Shown here piece after piece: positions 1 to 7,510 of a stretch of 13,013 nt of DNA. Position 1 is the stretch's first letter. Each line of letters opens with the position of its first letter. The stretch comes from an uncultured Chloroflexota bacterium (GTDB lineage Bacteria; Chloroflexota; Limnocylindria; Limnocylindrales; CSP1-4). A model generated the notes under the pieces. That model saw nothing but the letters and a program-made list of their open reading frames with translations, had not been told where the DNA came from and did not search any database. The stretch covers positions 1-13,013 of the forward strand of contig CAIYQJ010000248.1 of NCBI GenBank assembly GCA_903928275.1, given 5' to 3'. A program made the translations under genes and the position numbers.

Positions 1-40
1 GGGCCCGCTGCCGGCGCGCGCAGCCGCCGGTGGTGCGGCG

Positions 41-98
41 TCCACCGACCCGGGGCCGCGCCCACCGACCCGGGGCCGCGACTACCGACCCGCGCCTC
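41..98. repeat. 20-bp tandem repeat, two good copies and a decayed third
   Basis: Positions 41-60 and 61-80 are the same 20-base unit, core ccaccgacccggggccgcg, differing only at the first base. Positions 81-98 begin a third unit that keeps accgacccg and then diverges. The repeat lies downstream of the kinase stop codon on the minus strand. I see no convincing coding frame in 1-134 and no terminator with a T-run. It could be slippage in a GC-rich spacer or the edge of a larger repeat cut by the window. Confidence 0.75.
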
Positions 99-134
99 AG
101 TCCTGCCGCTCGCCGGTCGGCCCGGCCCTGCGTC

Positions 135-1640
135 CTACCCGGCGTCGGCGGCCGCCGTCGCCTCCTGGACGCGCGCCAGCGCATGGGCCGCGTCGCGGGT
201 GGCAGGGTAGAGGTCGCGGTAGACCCTGTAGAGCGCGTCGTACGTCGCCGCGGTGCCGGGGTCCGGCTCAAGCTGGTCGGCCGGCGCGTTCCACCGTGCG
301 CCCGGGGACACGAGTCCCGCGCCGCGCCCGGCCATGAGCGCGTCTCCGTAGCTCGCGCCGATCGTGACCACCGGGATCGTCTGCGGGAGGCCCGTGACGT
401 CGGAGACGACCCGGGTCCACAGCCCGCTCTTCGTGCCGCCGCCGACCGCGGTGAGCCTTGCCGGCGCCGCGCCGGCCGCCGCCATGACCTCGAGGTTGTG
501 GCGCACATCGCAGGCGGAGCCCTCGAGGAGTGCGCGGAACAGGTGCCCGCGCCCGTGCGCCAGCGTGAGCCCGAGGATCGCGCCGCGCGCATGCGGGTCG
601 AAGATCGGCGAGCGGGCGACGCCGAAATAGGGGAGGACCACGAGGCCGGCGGCGCCTGCCGGGGTCGCGGCCGCCTCGTCGATGAGGTCGGCGAACTCGC
701 GGCCGACGATGTCGCGCAGCCAGACCGTGAGCCCGCCCGAGGTGGAGAGCCCGGCGGCGTACGTCACGGTCCCCTCGAAGACGCCCTGCGTGCTCCAGAG
801 GCTCGCCTCGGGCCGGAACGCTTCCGCGATCTCGACGATGAACATCGTCGTCCCGTACATGAGCATCGTGTCGCCCGGGTCGCGGACCCCGGCGCTCAGG
901 GCCTCCGCCCAGGCATCGATGGTCCCCGCGACGATCGGGACCCCCTCGGGGATCCCGGTCTCGGCGGCGCCGGCCACCGTGACCCGGCCGACCACCTCGT
1001 CGGACCAGGCGAGCCGCGGGAGCGCGAGCCCCGGCACGACCTCGTCCGCCCAGTCGGTCGCCCACGCCGCGGCGCGCATGTCATACAGCGGGTCGCACTG
1101 GCTCGCCGAGTGGTGGTCCAGGACGTACTCGCCCGTGAGCCGCTCGATGACCAGCGAGTTCGCCATGTGGAAGCGCCGCGTCCGACTCCACACGTCGGGC
1201 TCGTTGCGGCGGATCCACGCGAGCTTGGGGCCGGCTGCCTGCGACGTCAGGGCCGTGCCCCCGCGGGCGAGGATCTCGTCCGCCCCGAAGCGCGCGGTCT
1301 GCTCCTCGACCTCGGCCATCGCCCTGGTGTCGATCCCGTACAGGATCGCCGGTCGGAGCGCGCGGCCCGCCCCATCGACGGGCAGGACGGCCGGCCCGAT
1401 CCCGCTCACCCCGACGGCGGCGATGCGGCCCTCCCCGAGCCCCGCGAGCTCGCGGGCGATCGAGACGAAGTCGGCCCACCAGACGGCCTCGCCGTCGTGC
1501 TCGGCCCAGCCCGGCCGCGGGAGCGAGAGTGGGTGCGGTCGCTGCGCCGACGCGACGATCGTGCCGTCAGGCCGCGCGAGCACGCCCTTCGAGCTTGCAG
1601 TGCCGATGTCCACGCCGAGAAGCAGGTCGTCCACCGTCAT
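135..1640 (-). CDS. FGGY-family carbohydrate kinase (candidate L-fuculokinase)
   Basis: A 501-residue ATP-dependent sugar kinase, normal FGGY length. Visible features: the N-terminal phosphate loop DIGTASSKG (residues 11-19); GTIDAWAEAL around residues 239-248, whose D242 fits the catalytic aspartate; a second phosphate motif MYGTT (261-265); and the adenosine-site stretch AVGGGTKSGLW (398-408). It is xylulokinase-like in style and clearly not of the rhamnulokinase type found on the other strand of this window. It is the last gene of the operon, 93 bp after fucI, so phosphorylation of L-fuculose is the natural role; that is inferred from context. Start: ATG at 1640 sits directly against GAGGG with no spacer, while GTG at 1634 (codon 3) has a six-base spacer to the same GAGGG. 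The true protein may therefore begin two residues later. Other ketose or polyol substrates are possible. Confidence 0.9.
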   Translation of the reverse strand: MTVDDLLLGVDIGTASSKGVLARPDGTIVASAQRPHPLSLPRPGWAEHDGEAVWWADFVSIARELAGLGEGRIAAVGVSGIGPAVLPVDGAGRALRPAILYGIDTRAMAEVEEQTARFGADEILARGGTALTSQAAGPKLAWIRRNEPDVWSRTRRFHMANSLVIERLTGEYVLDHHSASQCDPLYDMRAAAWATDWADEVVPGLALPRLAWSDEVVGRVTVAGAAETGIPEGVPIVAGTIDAWAEALSAGVRDPGDTMLMYGTTMFIVEIAEAFRPEASLWSTQGVFEGTVTYAAGLSTSGGLTVWLRDIVGREFADLIDEAAATPAGAAGLVVLPYFGVARSPIFDPHARGAILGLTLAHGRGHLFRALLEGSACDVRHNLEVMAAAGAAPARLTAVGGGTKSGLWTRVVSDVTGLPQTIPVVTIGASYGDALMAGRGAGLVSPGARWNAPADQLEPDPGTAATYDALYRVYRDLYPATRDAAHALARVQEATAAADAG

Positions 1641-1647
1641 CCCTCAC
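1641..1647 (-). promoter_or_regulatory. Ribosome binding site that bears on the kinase start
   Basis: On the minus strand GTGAGGG abuts the ATG at 1640. A Shine-Dalgarno with zero spacing is unlikely to serve that ATG. The in-frame GTG at 1634 is six bases from GAGGG, a normal spacing, and leaves the phosphate loop intact. Confidence 0.5.
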
Positions 1648-1665
1648 GCGTCGTCGATGACCGCC

Positions 1666-1682
1666 CCCGGCATGGTGCCGGG
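1666..1682 (-). other. Hairpin in the fucI-kinase gap (7-bp stem)
   Basis: CCCGGCA at 1666-1672 pairs perfectly with TGCCGGG at 1676-1682 across a 3-base loop. It lies between the 12-bp hairpin at 1692-1721 and the kinase ribosome binding site. There is no T-run on the minus strand, so it is not a classical terminator. It may stabilise or partially block the mRNA. Confidence 0.6.
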
Positions 1683-1691
1683 AGCGGGAGA

Positions 1692-1721
1692 GCGGCTGGC
1701 CGGAGCGCCCCGGCCAGCCGC
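1692..1721 (-). other. Strong hairpin just after fucI (12-bp stem)
   Basis: GCGGCTGGCCGG at 1692-1703 pairs perfectly with CCGGCCAGCCGC at 1710-1721 across a 6-base loop. It begins 12 bases after the fucI stop codon on the minus strand. No T-run follows, so I read it as an intercistronic hairpin (RNA 3'-end protection, partial or Rho-dependent termination) rather than a proven terminator. Confidence 0.7.
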
Positions 1722-1733
1722 GGGTCGGACGCC

Positions 1734-3539
1734 TCAGCGGCGCCCGTAGAGGGGGCCGAAGTTGGCGCAGGCGCGGAAGTCCGCACCCTCGAGATCGGCC
1801 GTGCCCAGGTTCGCCCATGCGCTCGGCCGGAAGATGTCCTCCTCGGAGACGTTGTGCATGTGGACCGGGATCCGCAGGATCGAGGCGAGGCTGATGAGGT
1901 CGGCCCCGATGTGGCCGTAGCTGATCGCCCCGTGGTTCGCGGCCCAGTTCGCCATGACGGTGTAGACGTCGCGGAACGGCCCGACCCCGGTCGTCCGCGG
2001 CACGAACCAGTGGGTCGGCCAGGTGGGATCCGTGCGCTCGTCGAGGATGCGATGGACCTCCGGCGGGAGCTCGACCGTCCAGCCCTCCGCGATCTGGAGG
2101 ACCGGCCCGGCGCCCGCCACGAGATTGAGGCGGGCCATGGTCACGGGCATCCCGCCGCGGCTGACGAACTGCGACGAGTAGCCGCCGCCACGGAAGTAGC
2201 CCCGGTTGGCCGGGTACCACGTGGTCGCCGCGATGGCTGCATCGACGTCCGCCTCGCTGATCTCCCAGAAGGGCTTCATCGCGGGTCGGCCGTTCGCGTC
2301 GGTCATCGCGCCGGTCGCGTCGAGCGTCGCCGCGCCCGAGTTGATCAGGTGGATGAACCCGTCACCGGCGAGACCGTCGGGCCGGTGGCCGGTCACCCGC
2401 TCGACCGCGTCGGGGCTCCAGTACGTCCGGACGTCGGCGAAGATCTGCGCACGGTTCGTCAGGAGGTAGGCGAGGAGCATCGTCGCGCCGTTGAGGCTGT
2501 CGTTCTCCGTCGCGAAGATGTGCGGCGCCCGGATCCCGTTCCAGTCGAACGACGAGTTGAGGATCGCCTCCATGAAGTCGCCGTTGGGCGAGTGGTCGGT
2601 CCACGCGCGCTGGCCCTGGAAGCCGCCGAGGATCGCGTTGCGGCCCATCGCCTCCTCGGCGTGGCCGAGCTCGGCGAGCCGCGGGTTGCCGACCAGGAGG
2701 TCGCGCGTGATGAGCGCCATCCTGACGACCGTCTCCCAGTCGCCGTCGAGCTCCTGCCGGCTCTTCGCCTTGTCCGGCGTGTTCCGATCGGCGCCCTCGC
2801 GGCAGTTGGCCCTCGTCCAGGCGAGCGCCCTGTCGTATTCGACCGGGTCGTAGATCCGCTCCTCCAGCCGGCGGTGGATCTCGGACATGTCCACGCACTC
2901 GACGCGCATGCCGAGGTACTTCTCGAAGAACGGCTGGTCCACGATCGACCCGGCGATCCCCATCGAGACGCCGCCGAGCGAGAGGTAGGACTTGCCGCGG
3001 AGGATCGCGGCGGCCATCCCGGCCCGCGCGAAACGCAGGATCTTCGCCTGGACGTCGGCCGGGATCGTCCCGTCGCCCGCGTCCTGGACGTCGCGGCCGT
3101 AGATGCCGAAGGCCGGCAGGCCCTTCTGGGTATGGGCCGCGAGGACGGCCGCGAGGTAGACCGCACCCGGCCGCTCCGTGCCATTGAAGCCCCACACGGC
3201 CTTGGGCGTGAGCGGGTCCATGTCCATCGTCTCGGAGCCGTAGCACCAGCACGGCGTGATCGTGATGGAGACGCCCACGCCCTCCTTGCGGAAGAGCTCG
3301 GCGACCTTCGCCGCCTCGTAGACGCCGCCGATGGTGTGGTCCGGGACGACGCATTCGACCGGGGAGCCGTCGGGATAGCGGAGGCTCCCGGAGATGAGCG
3401 CCGCGGTCCGCAGCGCCATGTTCCGGGTCTGTTCCTCGAGCGACTCCCGCACGCCGTGCATCCGGCCGTCCACCGCCGGGCGGATCCCGACCTTCGGCCA
3501 GTCGCCCACGAAACGGCCGCTCGCGTTGACCTCGCTCAT
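1734..3539 (-). CDS. fucI: L-fucose isomerase
   Basis: Cytoplasmic Mn-dependent ketol isomerase converting L-fucose to L-fuculose (the family also accepts D-arabinose). It has 601 residues against 591 in E. coli FucI. Recognisable stretches include PKVGIRPAVDGRMHGVRE near the N-terminus, TPCWCYGSETMDMDP (95-109), ATENDSLNG (343-351) and FADVRTYWSP (367-376). The metal and active-site residues known from E. coli FucI (Glu337, Asp361, His528) correspond to E345, D369 and H536 here, all at the same offset of eight, so the site appears intact. The start at 3539 has GAGAGG about six bases upstream; an upstream in-frame ATG at 3572 would add a non-conserved leader. It lies 74 bp after fucU and 93 bp before the kinase, on the same strand. 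It is the gene that best fixes the pathway as fucose use. Confidence 0.97.
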   Translation of the reverse strand: MSEVNASGRFVGDWPKVGIRPAVDGRMHGVRESLEEQTRNMALRTAALISGSLRYPDGSPVECVVPDHTIGGVYEAAKVAELFRKEGVGVSITITPCWCYGSETMDMDPLTPKAVWGFNGTERPGAVYLAAVLAAHTQKGLPAFGIYGRDVQDAGDGTIPADVQAKILRFARAGMAAAILRGKSYLSLGGVSMGIAGSIVDQPFFEKYLGMRVECVDMSEIHRRLEERIYDPVEYDRALAWTRANCREGADRNTPDKAKSRQELDGDWETVVRMALITRDLLVGNPRLAELGHAEEAMGRNAILGGFQGQRAWTDHSPNGDFMEAILNSSFDWNGIRAPHIFATENDSLNGATMLLAYLLTNRAQIFADVRTYWSPDAVERVTGHRPDGLAGDGFIHLINSGAATLDATGAMTDANGRPAMKPFWEISEADVDAAIAATTWYPANRGYFRGGGYSSQFVSRGGMPVTMARLNLVAGAGPVLQIAEGWTVELPPEVHRILDERTDPTWPTHWFVPRTTGVGPFRDVYTVMANWAANHGAISYGHIGADLISLASILRIPVHMHNVSEEDIFRPSAWANLGTADLEGADFRACANFGPLYGRR

Positions 3540-3563
3540 GTCGTACCTCTCGTCCTGCCGGGC

Positions 3564-3584
3564 GCCGCGCATGCTGCGCGCGGC
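3564..3584 (-). other. Hairpin in the fucU-fucI gap (7-bp stem)
   Basis: GCCGCGC at 3564-3570 pairs with GCGCGGC at 3578-3584 across a 7-base loop. It lies between the fucU stop codon and the fucI ribosome binding site. There is no T-run on the minus strand. Such a stem is easy to get by chance at this GC content, so its role is uncertain. Confidence 0.4.
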
Positions 3585-3613
3585 CTGGGGGGTCTCGTGT
3601 CGGGGTTCCGGGG

Positions 3614-4033
3614 TCAGTCGGGCATCACCACGCCGATCGTCAGGAGGATGTTCGCGTAGATGCGCTGCTCACCCGTCGAGATCGCGAGCGCGGTGTCCGG
3701 CCCGCGGGACTTGTCGTAGAAGGCGAACCGCTCCAACCGCTGGAGCGGCGTGCCGGGCAGCAGTCTGCGGAAGTCCGCGTAGATCGCCGGCTCGGATCCG
3801 TCGTCCGGGCCCATCACGTGCGCGGCCTCGACCGGGATCGCGTCCGCGATCACCTCGAGCACGTCGGAGACCGAGAGCAAGCCCGGCGCTAGGTTCAGGT
3901 AGACGTGGTGTGCGGCCGGGTTCGAGCGGGTGCACAAGGGGTAGTTGCCGTCGGCGATGAGCACCTGGGCCCCGTGCCCGGCCTCACCGAGCGCCCGGAG
4001 GATCTGCGGATGGAGCAGGCGGGTCTTGAGCAT
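3614..4033 (-). CDS. fucU: L-fucose mutarotase (RbsD/FucU family)
   Basis: A 139-residue cytoplasmic sugar mutarotase that interconverts fucose anomers so that the isomerase receives its preferred form. E. coli FucU has 140 residues. The N-terminus carries the family pattern with H20 in AGHG and D28 in IADGNYP, residues that line the RbsD/FucU pocket. The C-terminus has RIYANILLTIGV (residues 123-134), matching the family's closing Y-x-N segment. The start at 4033 is favoured by GGAGGAG five bases upstream; the longer frame from 4123 would add a Pro/Arg-rich leader of no family resemblance. The start lies inside the 3' end of the LacI gene (50-bp overlap), so the two are likely translationally coupled. 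The neighbouring fucI makes fucose more likely than ribose as the substrate. Confidence 0.93.
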   Translation of the reverse strand: MLKTRLLHPQILRALGEAGHGAQVLIADGNYPLCTRSNPAAHHVYLNLAPGLLSVSDVLEVIADAIPVEAAHVMGPDDGSEPAIYADFRRLLPGTPLQRLERFAFYDKSRGPDTALAISTGEQRIYANILLTIGVVMPD

Positions 4034-5213
4034 CGGTTCTCCTCCGGGCGGCGGGCGGGGATGGGACGCCGCGGCGCGCGGCGCGCAACGGCGGTGACAT
4101 GGCGCGGGGTGAGCCGGCGGCAACCACGGTGCGCGCGGAGCCCCGGCGGGACCGGGTCGCGGTGCGGACCGTGGCTCCGGAACCTGCCCGCGGCGGGCCG
4201 CTGGAGCGACGGACCTTCAGGTCGAACGGGAGGACGACGTCCTCGCAGTCCTCGTGCTCGTGGCACCCGTCGGCGATGCGGGCGAGCAGGATCTCGGCGG
4301 CGCGGTGCCCGATCTCGTAGGCGGGCTGCGAGGCGACGGTGAGGAACGGTTCGCTCACCCACCCCTCCGGCAGGTCGTCGAACGCGACGACGGAGACGTC
4401 GTCCGGGATGGCGAGGCCCTGCTCGCGCAGCGCGCGCATCGCCCCGAAGGCGATGAAGTTGTTCGCGCAGAAGATCGCGGTGGGCGGGCCCTCCGGCGCC
4501 GCAAGGACCTCGAGAGCCATGAGATGACCGTCGGCCTGGTCGGGCGCGCCGAAGTTGAAGCCGCCGAACCGGACCAGGTCGAGGTCGAGGCGCAGGCCGG
4601 CCTCCCGAAGCGCGCGCTCGCAGCCGGCGACGCGGTCCTGCGACGTCGAGACCTCACGCTTGCCGCTCAGCACCGCGATCCGACGGTGGCCGAGCTCGAC
4701 GAGGTGCTGTGTGAGCGCGTAGGCGCCCGCCTCGGAGTCGGTACGCACGCAGTCGACGTGCCGCGTCTTCAGGCGCCGGTCGATGACGACGACGGGGACC
4801 TGGTGGGCCCGGAGCAGCCGGAGCGACTCGGCCGAGCTGCGGGCGGGGACGAGGAGGACGCCGTCCACCTGGCGCTCGACGAGCACCCGCAGGTACTTCG
4901 CCTCCTCCTCCTCGGACTCGTCGGTGTTGCCGTACATGACGGTGAAGCCGCGCGGGCCGGCGGCGTCCCCGACGCCGCGCGCGATCGTGGTGAAGAACGG
5001 GTTGGAGATGTCAGAGACGACGAGCGCGAGGGCCTTCGTCCGCTTTGAGCGGAGCTGGCGCGCGAGGGCGTTCGGGACATAGCTGAGGTCGGCGATCGCC
5101 TGCTCGACCCTCTGCCGCGTCGCGGCACTGACGTACCCGGAGCTGTTGAGCACCCGGGAGACCGTCATCGTCGAGACTCCGGCGCGCTGTGCGACGTCGC
5201 TGATCGTGTTCAT
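3984..5213 (-). CDS. LacI-family transcriptional repressor with C-terminal tail
   Basis: A 409-residue sugar-responsive repressor. An N-terminal helix-turn-helix begins at residue 3 (ISDVAQRAGVSTMTVSRVLN, 4-23). The hinge NALARQLRSKRT (48-59) follows, with L54 at the position that intercalates at the central CG of LacI-type operators. Residues 60 to about 337 are the periplasmic-binding-like effector domain, with typical blocks such as LVVSDISNPFF, LVELGHRRIAVLSG and DDVSVVAFDD. Family members usually end near residue 340, at the equivalent of LKVRRSSGPP. Here about 70 Arg/Pro/Ala-rich residues continue and run 50 bp into fucU. The start at 5213 gives the canonical N-terminus but has no clear Shine-Dalgarno. 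It sits mid-operon between transport and catabolic genes, so it is probably autoregulated through the operon promoter. The effector is probably fucose or a derivative (inference). Confidence 0.94.
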   Translation of the reverse strand: MNTISDVAQRAGVSTMTVSRVLNSSGYVSAATRQRVEQAIADLSYVPNALARQLRSKRTKALALVVSDISNPFFTTIARGVGDAAGPRGFTVMYGNTDESEEEEAKYLRVLVERQVDGVLLVPARSSAESLRLLRAHQVPVVVIDRRLKTRHVDCVRTDSEAGAYALTQHLVELGHRRIAVLSGKREVSTSQDRVAGCERALREAGLRLDLDLVRFGGFNFGAPDQADGHLMALEVLAAPEGPPTAIFCANNFIAFGAMRALREQGLAIPDDVSVVAFDDLPEGWVSEPFLTVASQPAYEIGHRAAEILLARIADGCHEHEDCEDVVLPFDLKVRRSSGPPRAGSGATVRTATRSRRGSARTVVAAGSPRAMSPPLRAARRGVPSPPAARRRTDAQDPPAPSADPPGAR

Positions 5214-5251
5214 CGGATGGATGTCCGGACCCTTGCGCCGGTGGTGTGACG

Positions 5252-5287
5252 AAAGTGCGGGGGCTGCCCGTCGGCCGGGCAGCCCCC
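5252..5287 (-). terminator. Terminator-like hairpin after the sugar-binding protein gene
   Basis: GGGGGCTGCCCG at 5259-5270 pairs perfectly with CGGGCAGCCCCC at 5276-5287 across a 5-base loop. On the minus strand the stem is followed by GCACTTTCG, a very short T-run. It starts 27 bases after the binding-protein stop codon and precedes lacI. It could be a leaky terminator or an RNA-stabilising structure that keeps binding-protein mRNA high relative to downstream genes. The weak T-run argues against full termination. Confidence 0.55.
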
Positions 5288-5313
5288 CTGGACCTGCTGG
5301 GTGAAGCAGCCAG

Positions 5314-6384
5314 CTACTTGTAGAGGACCGCCTGGACCTGGGGGTCGTTGATGTTGGTCTTGTCGTACCAGTAGAAGCCGGTGTCGATGGTCTTCGGCAG
5401 GGTCTTGGCGTTGACCGCGTCGATCGCCGCGTCGACGCACTTCGCGCCGATGCCGACCGGGTTCTGGGTGATCGCGCCCGCCTCGACCCCGCTGGTGATG
5501 GCGTCGATCTGCTGCTGGCCGGAGTCATAGCCGACGGCCATGATCTTGCCTTCGTTGCCGGTCTCCTTGAGCGCGTTGAGGATGCCCTTGATCGAGCCCT
5601 CGTTGGCGCCGAAGAAGCCCTTGAGGTCGGGGTTGGCGGTCATGATCGCCTTGGCGATGTCGGCGGACTTCACCGGGTCGCCCGCGCCGTACTGGATGTC
5701 GACGATCTGGACGTTCGGGTGCTTGGCCTTCATCTCGTTGACGAAGCCGTCGCGCCGCGTCTGGCCGGTCTGGCTGGTCTGGTCGTGGACGATGACCGCG
5801 ACCTTGCCCGAGTCGCCGATCAGGGCGGCGAGCTTGTCGGCCTCCAGGCCGGCGGCGGCGATGTTGTCGGTCGCCACGGTCGTGACCGGGATGGTGCTGT
5901 CGACGCCGGAGTCGAAGCCGATGACGGGGATGTTGGCGTCCTTGGCCTGCTGCAGGAGGGCGCCCGCTGCCTTGCTGTCGAGGGCGGCGAAGCAGATGGC
6001 TGCGGGGTTGCTGCTGAGGGCCGTCTGCAGCATCGTGAGCTGCTTGTCGACCTCGGACTCGGTGGCCGGGCCGGTGTAGGTGGCGGTGACGCCGAGCTTG
6101 GCGGCCTCGTCCAGGGCGCCCTTCTTGACCGCCTGCCAGAACTGATGCTGCTCGCCCTTGGAGACGATGGCGATCGTCTTGCCCTTGGCCGCTCCGGCGT
6201 CCGTGGGCGGAGTGTAGGCCGAGGCCGCGCCCGCGCCCGCGCCCGACGAGGCCGCTGCCGCCTGCGAGGCCGCGGGCGCCTGCGAGGCGGCCGGGGCCGG
6301 CGTCGCGGCGCTCGAGCAGGCGCTGGCCACCAGCATCAGGGACATCGAGACAGCCGCGAGGCTGCCAACGCGCGTGAACTTCAT
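5314..6384 (-). CDS. Sugar ABC transporter substrate-binding lipoprotein (RbsB-type)
   Basis: A 356-residue exported binding protein that delivers sugar to the permease and ATPase encoded upstream. It has a signal peptide with a hydrophobic core (SLAAVSMSLMLVASAC) and a lipobox ending at C23, so it is probably a lipid-anchored protein. Residues 24-66 are a flexible Ala/Ser/Pro/Gly linker. The binding domain starts at KGKTIAIVSKGEQHQFW (about 67-83) and contains family blocks such as AICFAALDSKAAG, NIPVIGFDSGVDS and GFFGANEGSIKGI. The start at 6384 is fixed by AAGGAGGAG three bases upstream, the best ribosome binding site of the operon and fitting for a protein needed in excess. It lies 95 bp after the permease gene and 100 bp before lacI. 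Substrate is inferred as L-fucose from the downstream genes; the sequence itself shows only the ribose/galactose-type class. Confidence 0.94.
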   Translation of the reverse strand: MKFTRVGSLAAVSMSLMLVASACSSAATPAPAASQAPAASQAAAASSGAGAGAASAYTPPTDAGAAKGKTIAIVSKGEQHQFWQAVKKGALDEAAKLGVTATYTGPATESEVDKQLTMLQTALSSNPAAICFAALDSKAAGALLQQAKDANIPVIGFDSGVDSTIPVTTVATDNIAAAGLEADKLAALIGDSGKVAVIVHDQTSQTGQTRRDGFVNEMKAKHPNVQIVDIQYGAGDPVKSADIAKAIMTANPDLKGFFGANEGSIKGILNALKETGNEGKIMAVGYDSGQQQIDAITSGVEAGAITQNPVGIGAKCVDAAIDAVNAKTLPKTIDTGFYWYDKTNINDPQVQAVLYK

Positions 6385-6424
6385 GTGCTCCTCCTTGTTC
6401 CTTCCTGGATCCCGTTCCCTGTTC

Positions 6425-6441
6425 CGGCCGCTGCGCGGCCG
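6425..6441 (-). other. Hairpin in the permease-binding protein gap (7-bp stem)
   Basis: CGGCCGC at 6425-6431 pairs perfectly with GCGGCCG at 6435-6441 across a 3-base loop. It lies in the 95-bp gap before the strong ribosome binding site of the binding-protein gene. No T-run follows on the minus strand. It may be a processing or protection element that raises binding-protein output over permease output, but chance is possible in GC-rich DNA. Confidence 0.45.
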
Positions 6442-6479
6442 AGATTGGGGCCGAAGCGTGGTGAGGGGCCAGCGAACCC

Positions 6480-7502
6480 TCAGGCGCGGCTGCGCCGGCG
6501 AATGATGTCGAGGTAGACGGCGCCGATGACCACGAGGCCCGTGATCACCGACTTCCACTGGTCGGGGACTCCGGCCACCGACAGGCCGATGCGCAGCGTG
6601 CTGATGAGGAACGCGCCGATGATCGTGCCGACAACGCTCCCCTCGCCACCGGAGAGGGAGTTGCCGCCGATGACAGCCGCTGCGATCGCATCGAGCTCGT
6701 AGCCCATGCCGAGACCCGGCTGGGCGGAGTTCATGCGCGAGGCGATGACGATCCCGGCCAGGCCGACGAACAGGCCGTCGACGATGTAAACGATGATCTT
6801 CCAGCGATCGGTGTTGACGCCGGAGAGCCGGGTCGCCTCCTCGTTGGAGCCGAGGGCGAAGGTGTACCGGCCCAGGATCGTCCTGTTGAGGAGGATCCAG
6901 GCGACGGTGGCGGCCCCGAACATCACCCACACGATGTTGGGGATGCCGAGGATGGCCTTGCCCATGAGGATCTGCTGGAACGCGGGCTGGGTCTGCTCGA
7001 AGTAGATCGGATGGACGTCCGACAGCACCTGGGCCATGCCCAGCGTCACGTACAGCATGCCCAGGGTGGCGATGAACGGCGGCAGCTTCATCTTGGCGAT
7101 CAGCGTGCCGTTGATGAGCCCGACCAGTGCGCCCGCCGCGAGGGCGGCAAGGATGCCCAACGGGAGCGGCAGCCCCAGGTTCACGGACACGATCCCCGCG
7201 ACGACCGAGCAGAACGTCATCGCGGTGCCGAGGGACAGGTCGATGCCCCCGGTGATGATCACGAACGTCACGCCGGTCGCGAGCACGCCGTTGACGGCCG
7301 TGGCCGTCAGGATGTCGATGTAGTTGGCAGTGCTCGCGAAATGGGGGACGACGAGCGAGAAGAACACGAGGAGGATGACGAGGGCGCCCAGGGCCAGCAG
7401 GCGCTGGATCGATTCGCCCGTCAGGAGCGACTGGGCGCGCGAGCGCGCCGGCGCGGGTGCCGTTTGCATCGGTTCGCTGCCTCGTGGCTGACCGGTTGGC
7501 AT
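6480..7502 (-). CDS. Sugar ABC transporter permease (RbsC-type, BPD_transp_2)
   Basis: A 340-residue inner-membrane protein forming the translocation channel with the ATPase encoded just upstream. The sequence is a run of hydrophobic segments beginning near residue 33 (IQRLLALGALVILLVFFSLV). It carries the family landmarks ITGGIDLSLG (83-92), the cytoplasmic loop LGSNEEATRLSGVN (217-230) that contacts the ATPase, and IGGNSLSGGEGS (278-289). E. coli RbsC has 321 residues. Start choice is uncertain. ATG at 7502 is eight bases after the ATPase stop codon but has little Shine-Dalgarno. ATG at 7469 (residue 12) has GAGG ten bases upstream. GTG at 7514 overlaps the ATPase stop as GTGA. All three leave the membrane part intact. 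Tight spacing to the ATPase indicates coupled expression. Confidence 0.93.
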   Translation of the reverse strand: MPTGQPRGSEPMQTAPAPARSRAQSLLTGESIQRLLALGALVILLVFFSLVVPHFASTANYIDILTATAVNGVLATGVTFVIITGGIDLSLGTAMTFCSVVAGIVSVNLGLPLPLGILAALAAGALVGLINGTLIAKMKLPPFIATLGMLYVTLGMAQVLSDVHPIYFEQTQPAFQQILMGKAILGIPNIVWVMFGAATVAWILLNRTILGRYTFALGSNEEATRLSGVNTDRWKIIVYIVDGLFVGLAGIVIASRMNSAQPGLGMGYELDAIAAAVIGGNSLSGGEGSVVGTIIGAFLISTLRIGLSVAGVPDQWKSVITGLVVIGAVYLDIIRRRSRA

Positions 7503-7510
7503 GGTGGAGC

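Noticed and set aside
30..3659. A 1,209-codon plus-strand open frame antisense to the kinase, fucI and the end of fucU
   Set aside because: It is rich in Arg, Asp, Val and Pro with no recognisable domain, and it lies opposite genes with intact catalytic motifs. GC-rich codon use on the coding strand often leaves one antisense frame free of stops.
5314..6930. A longer binding protein starting at 6930
   Set aside because: The added part lies in a different frame over the permease gene, and the signal peptide and strong ribosome binding site mark the start at 6384.
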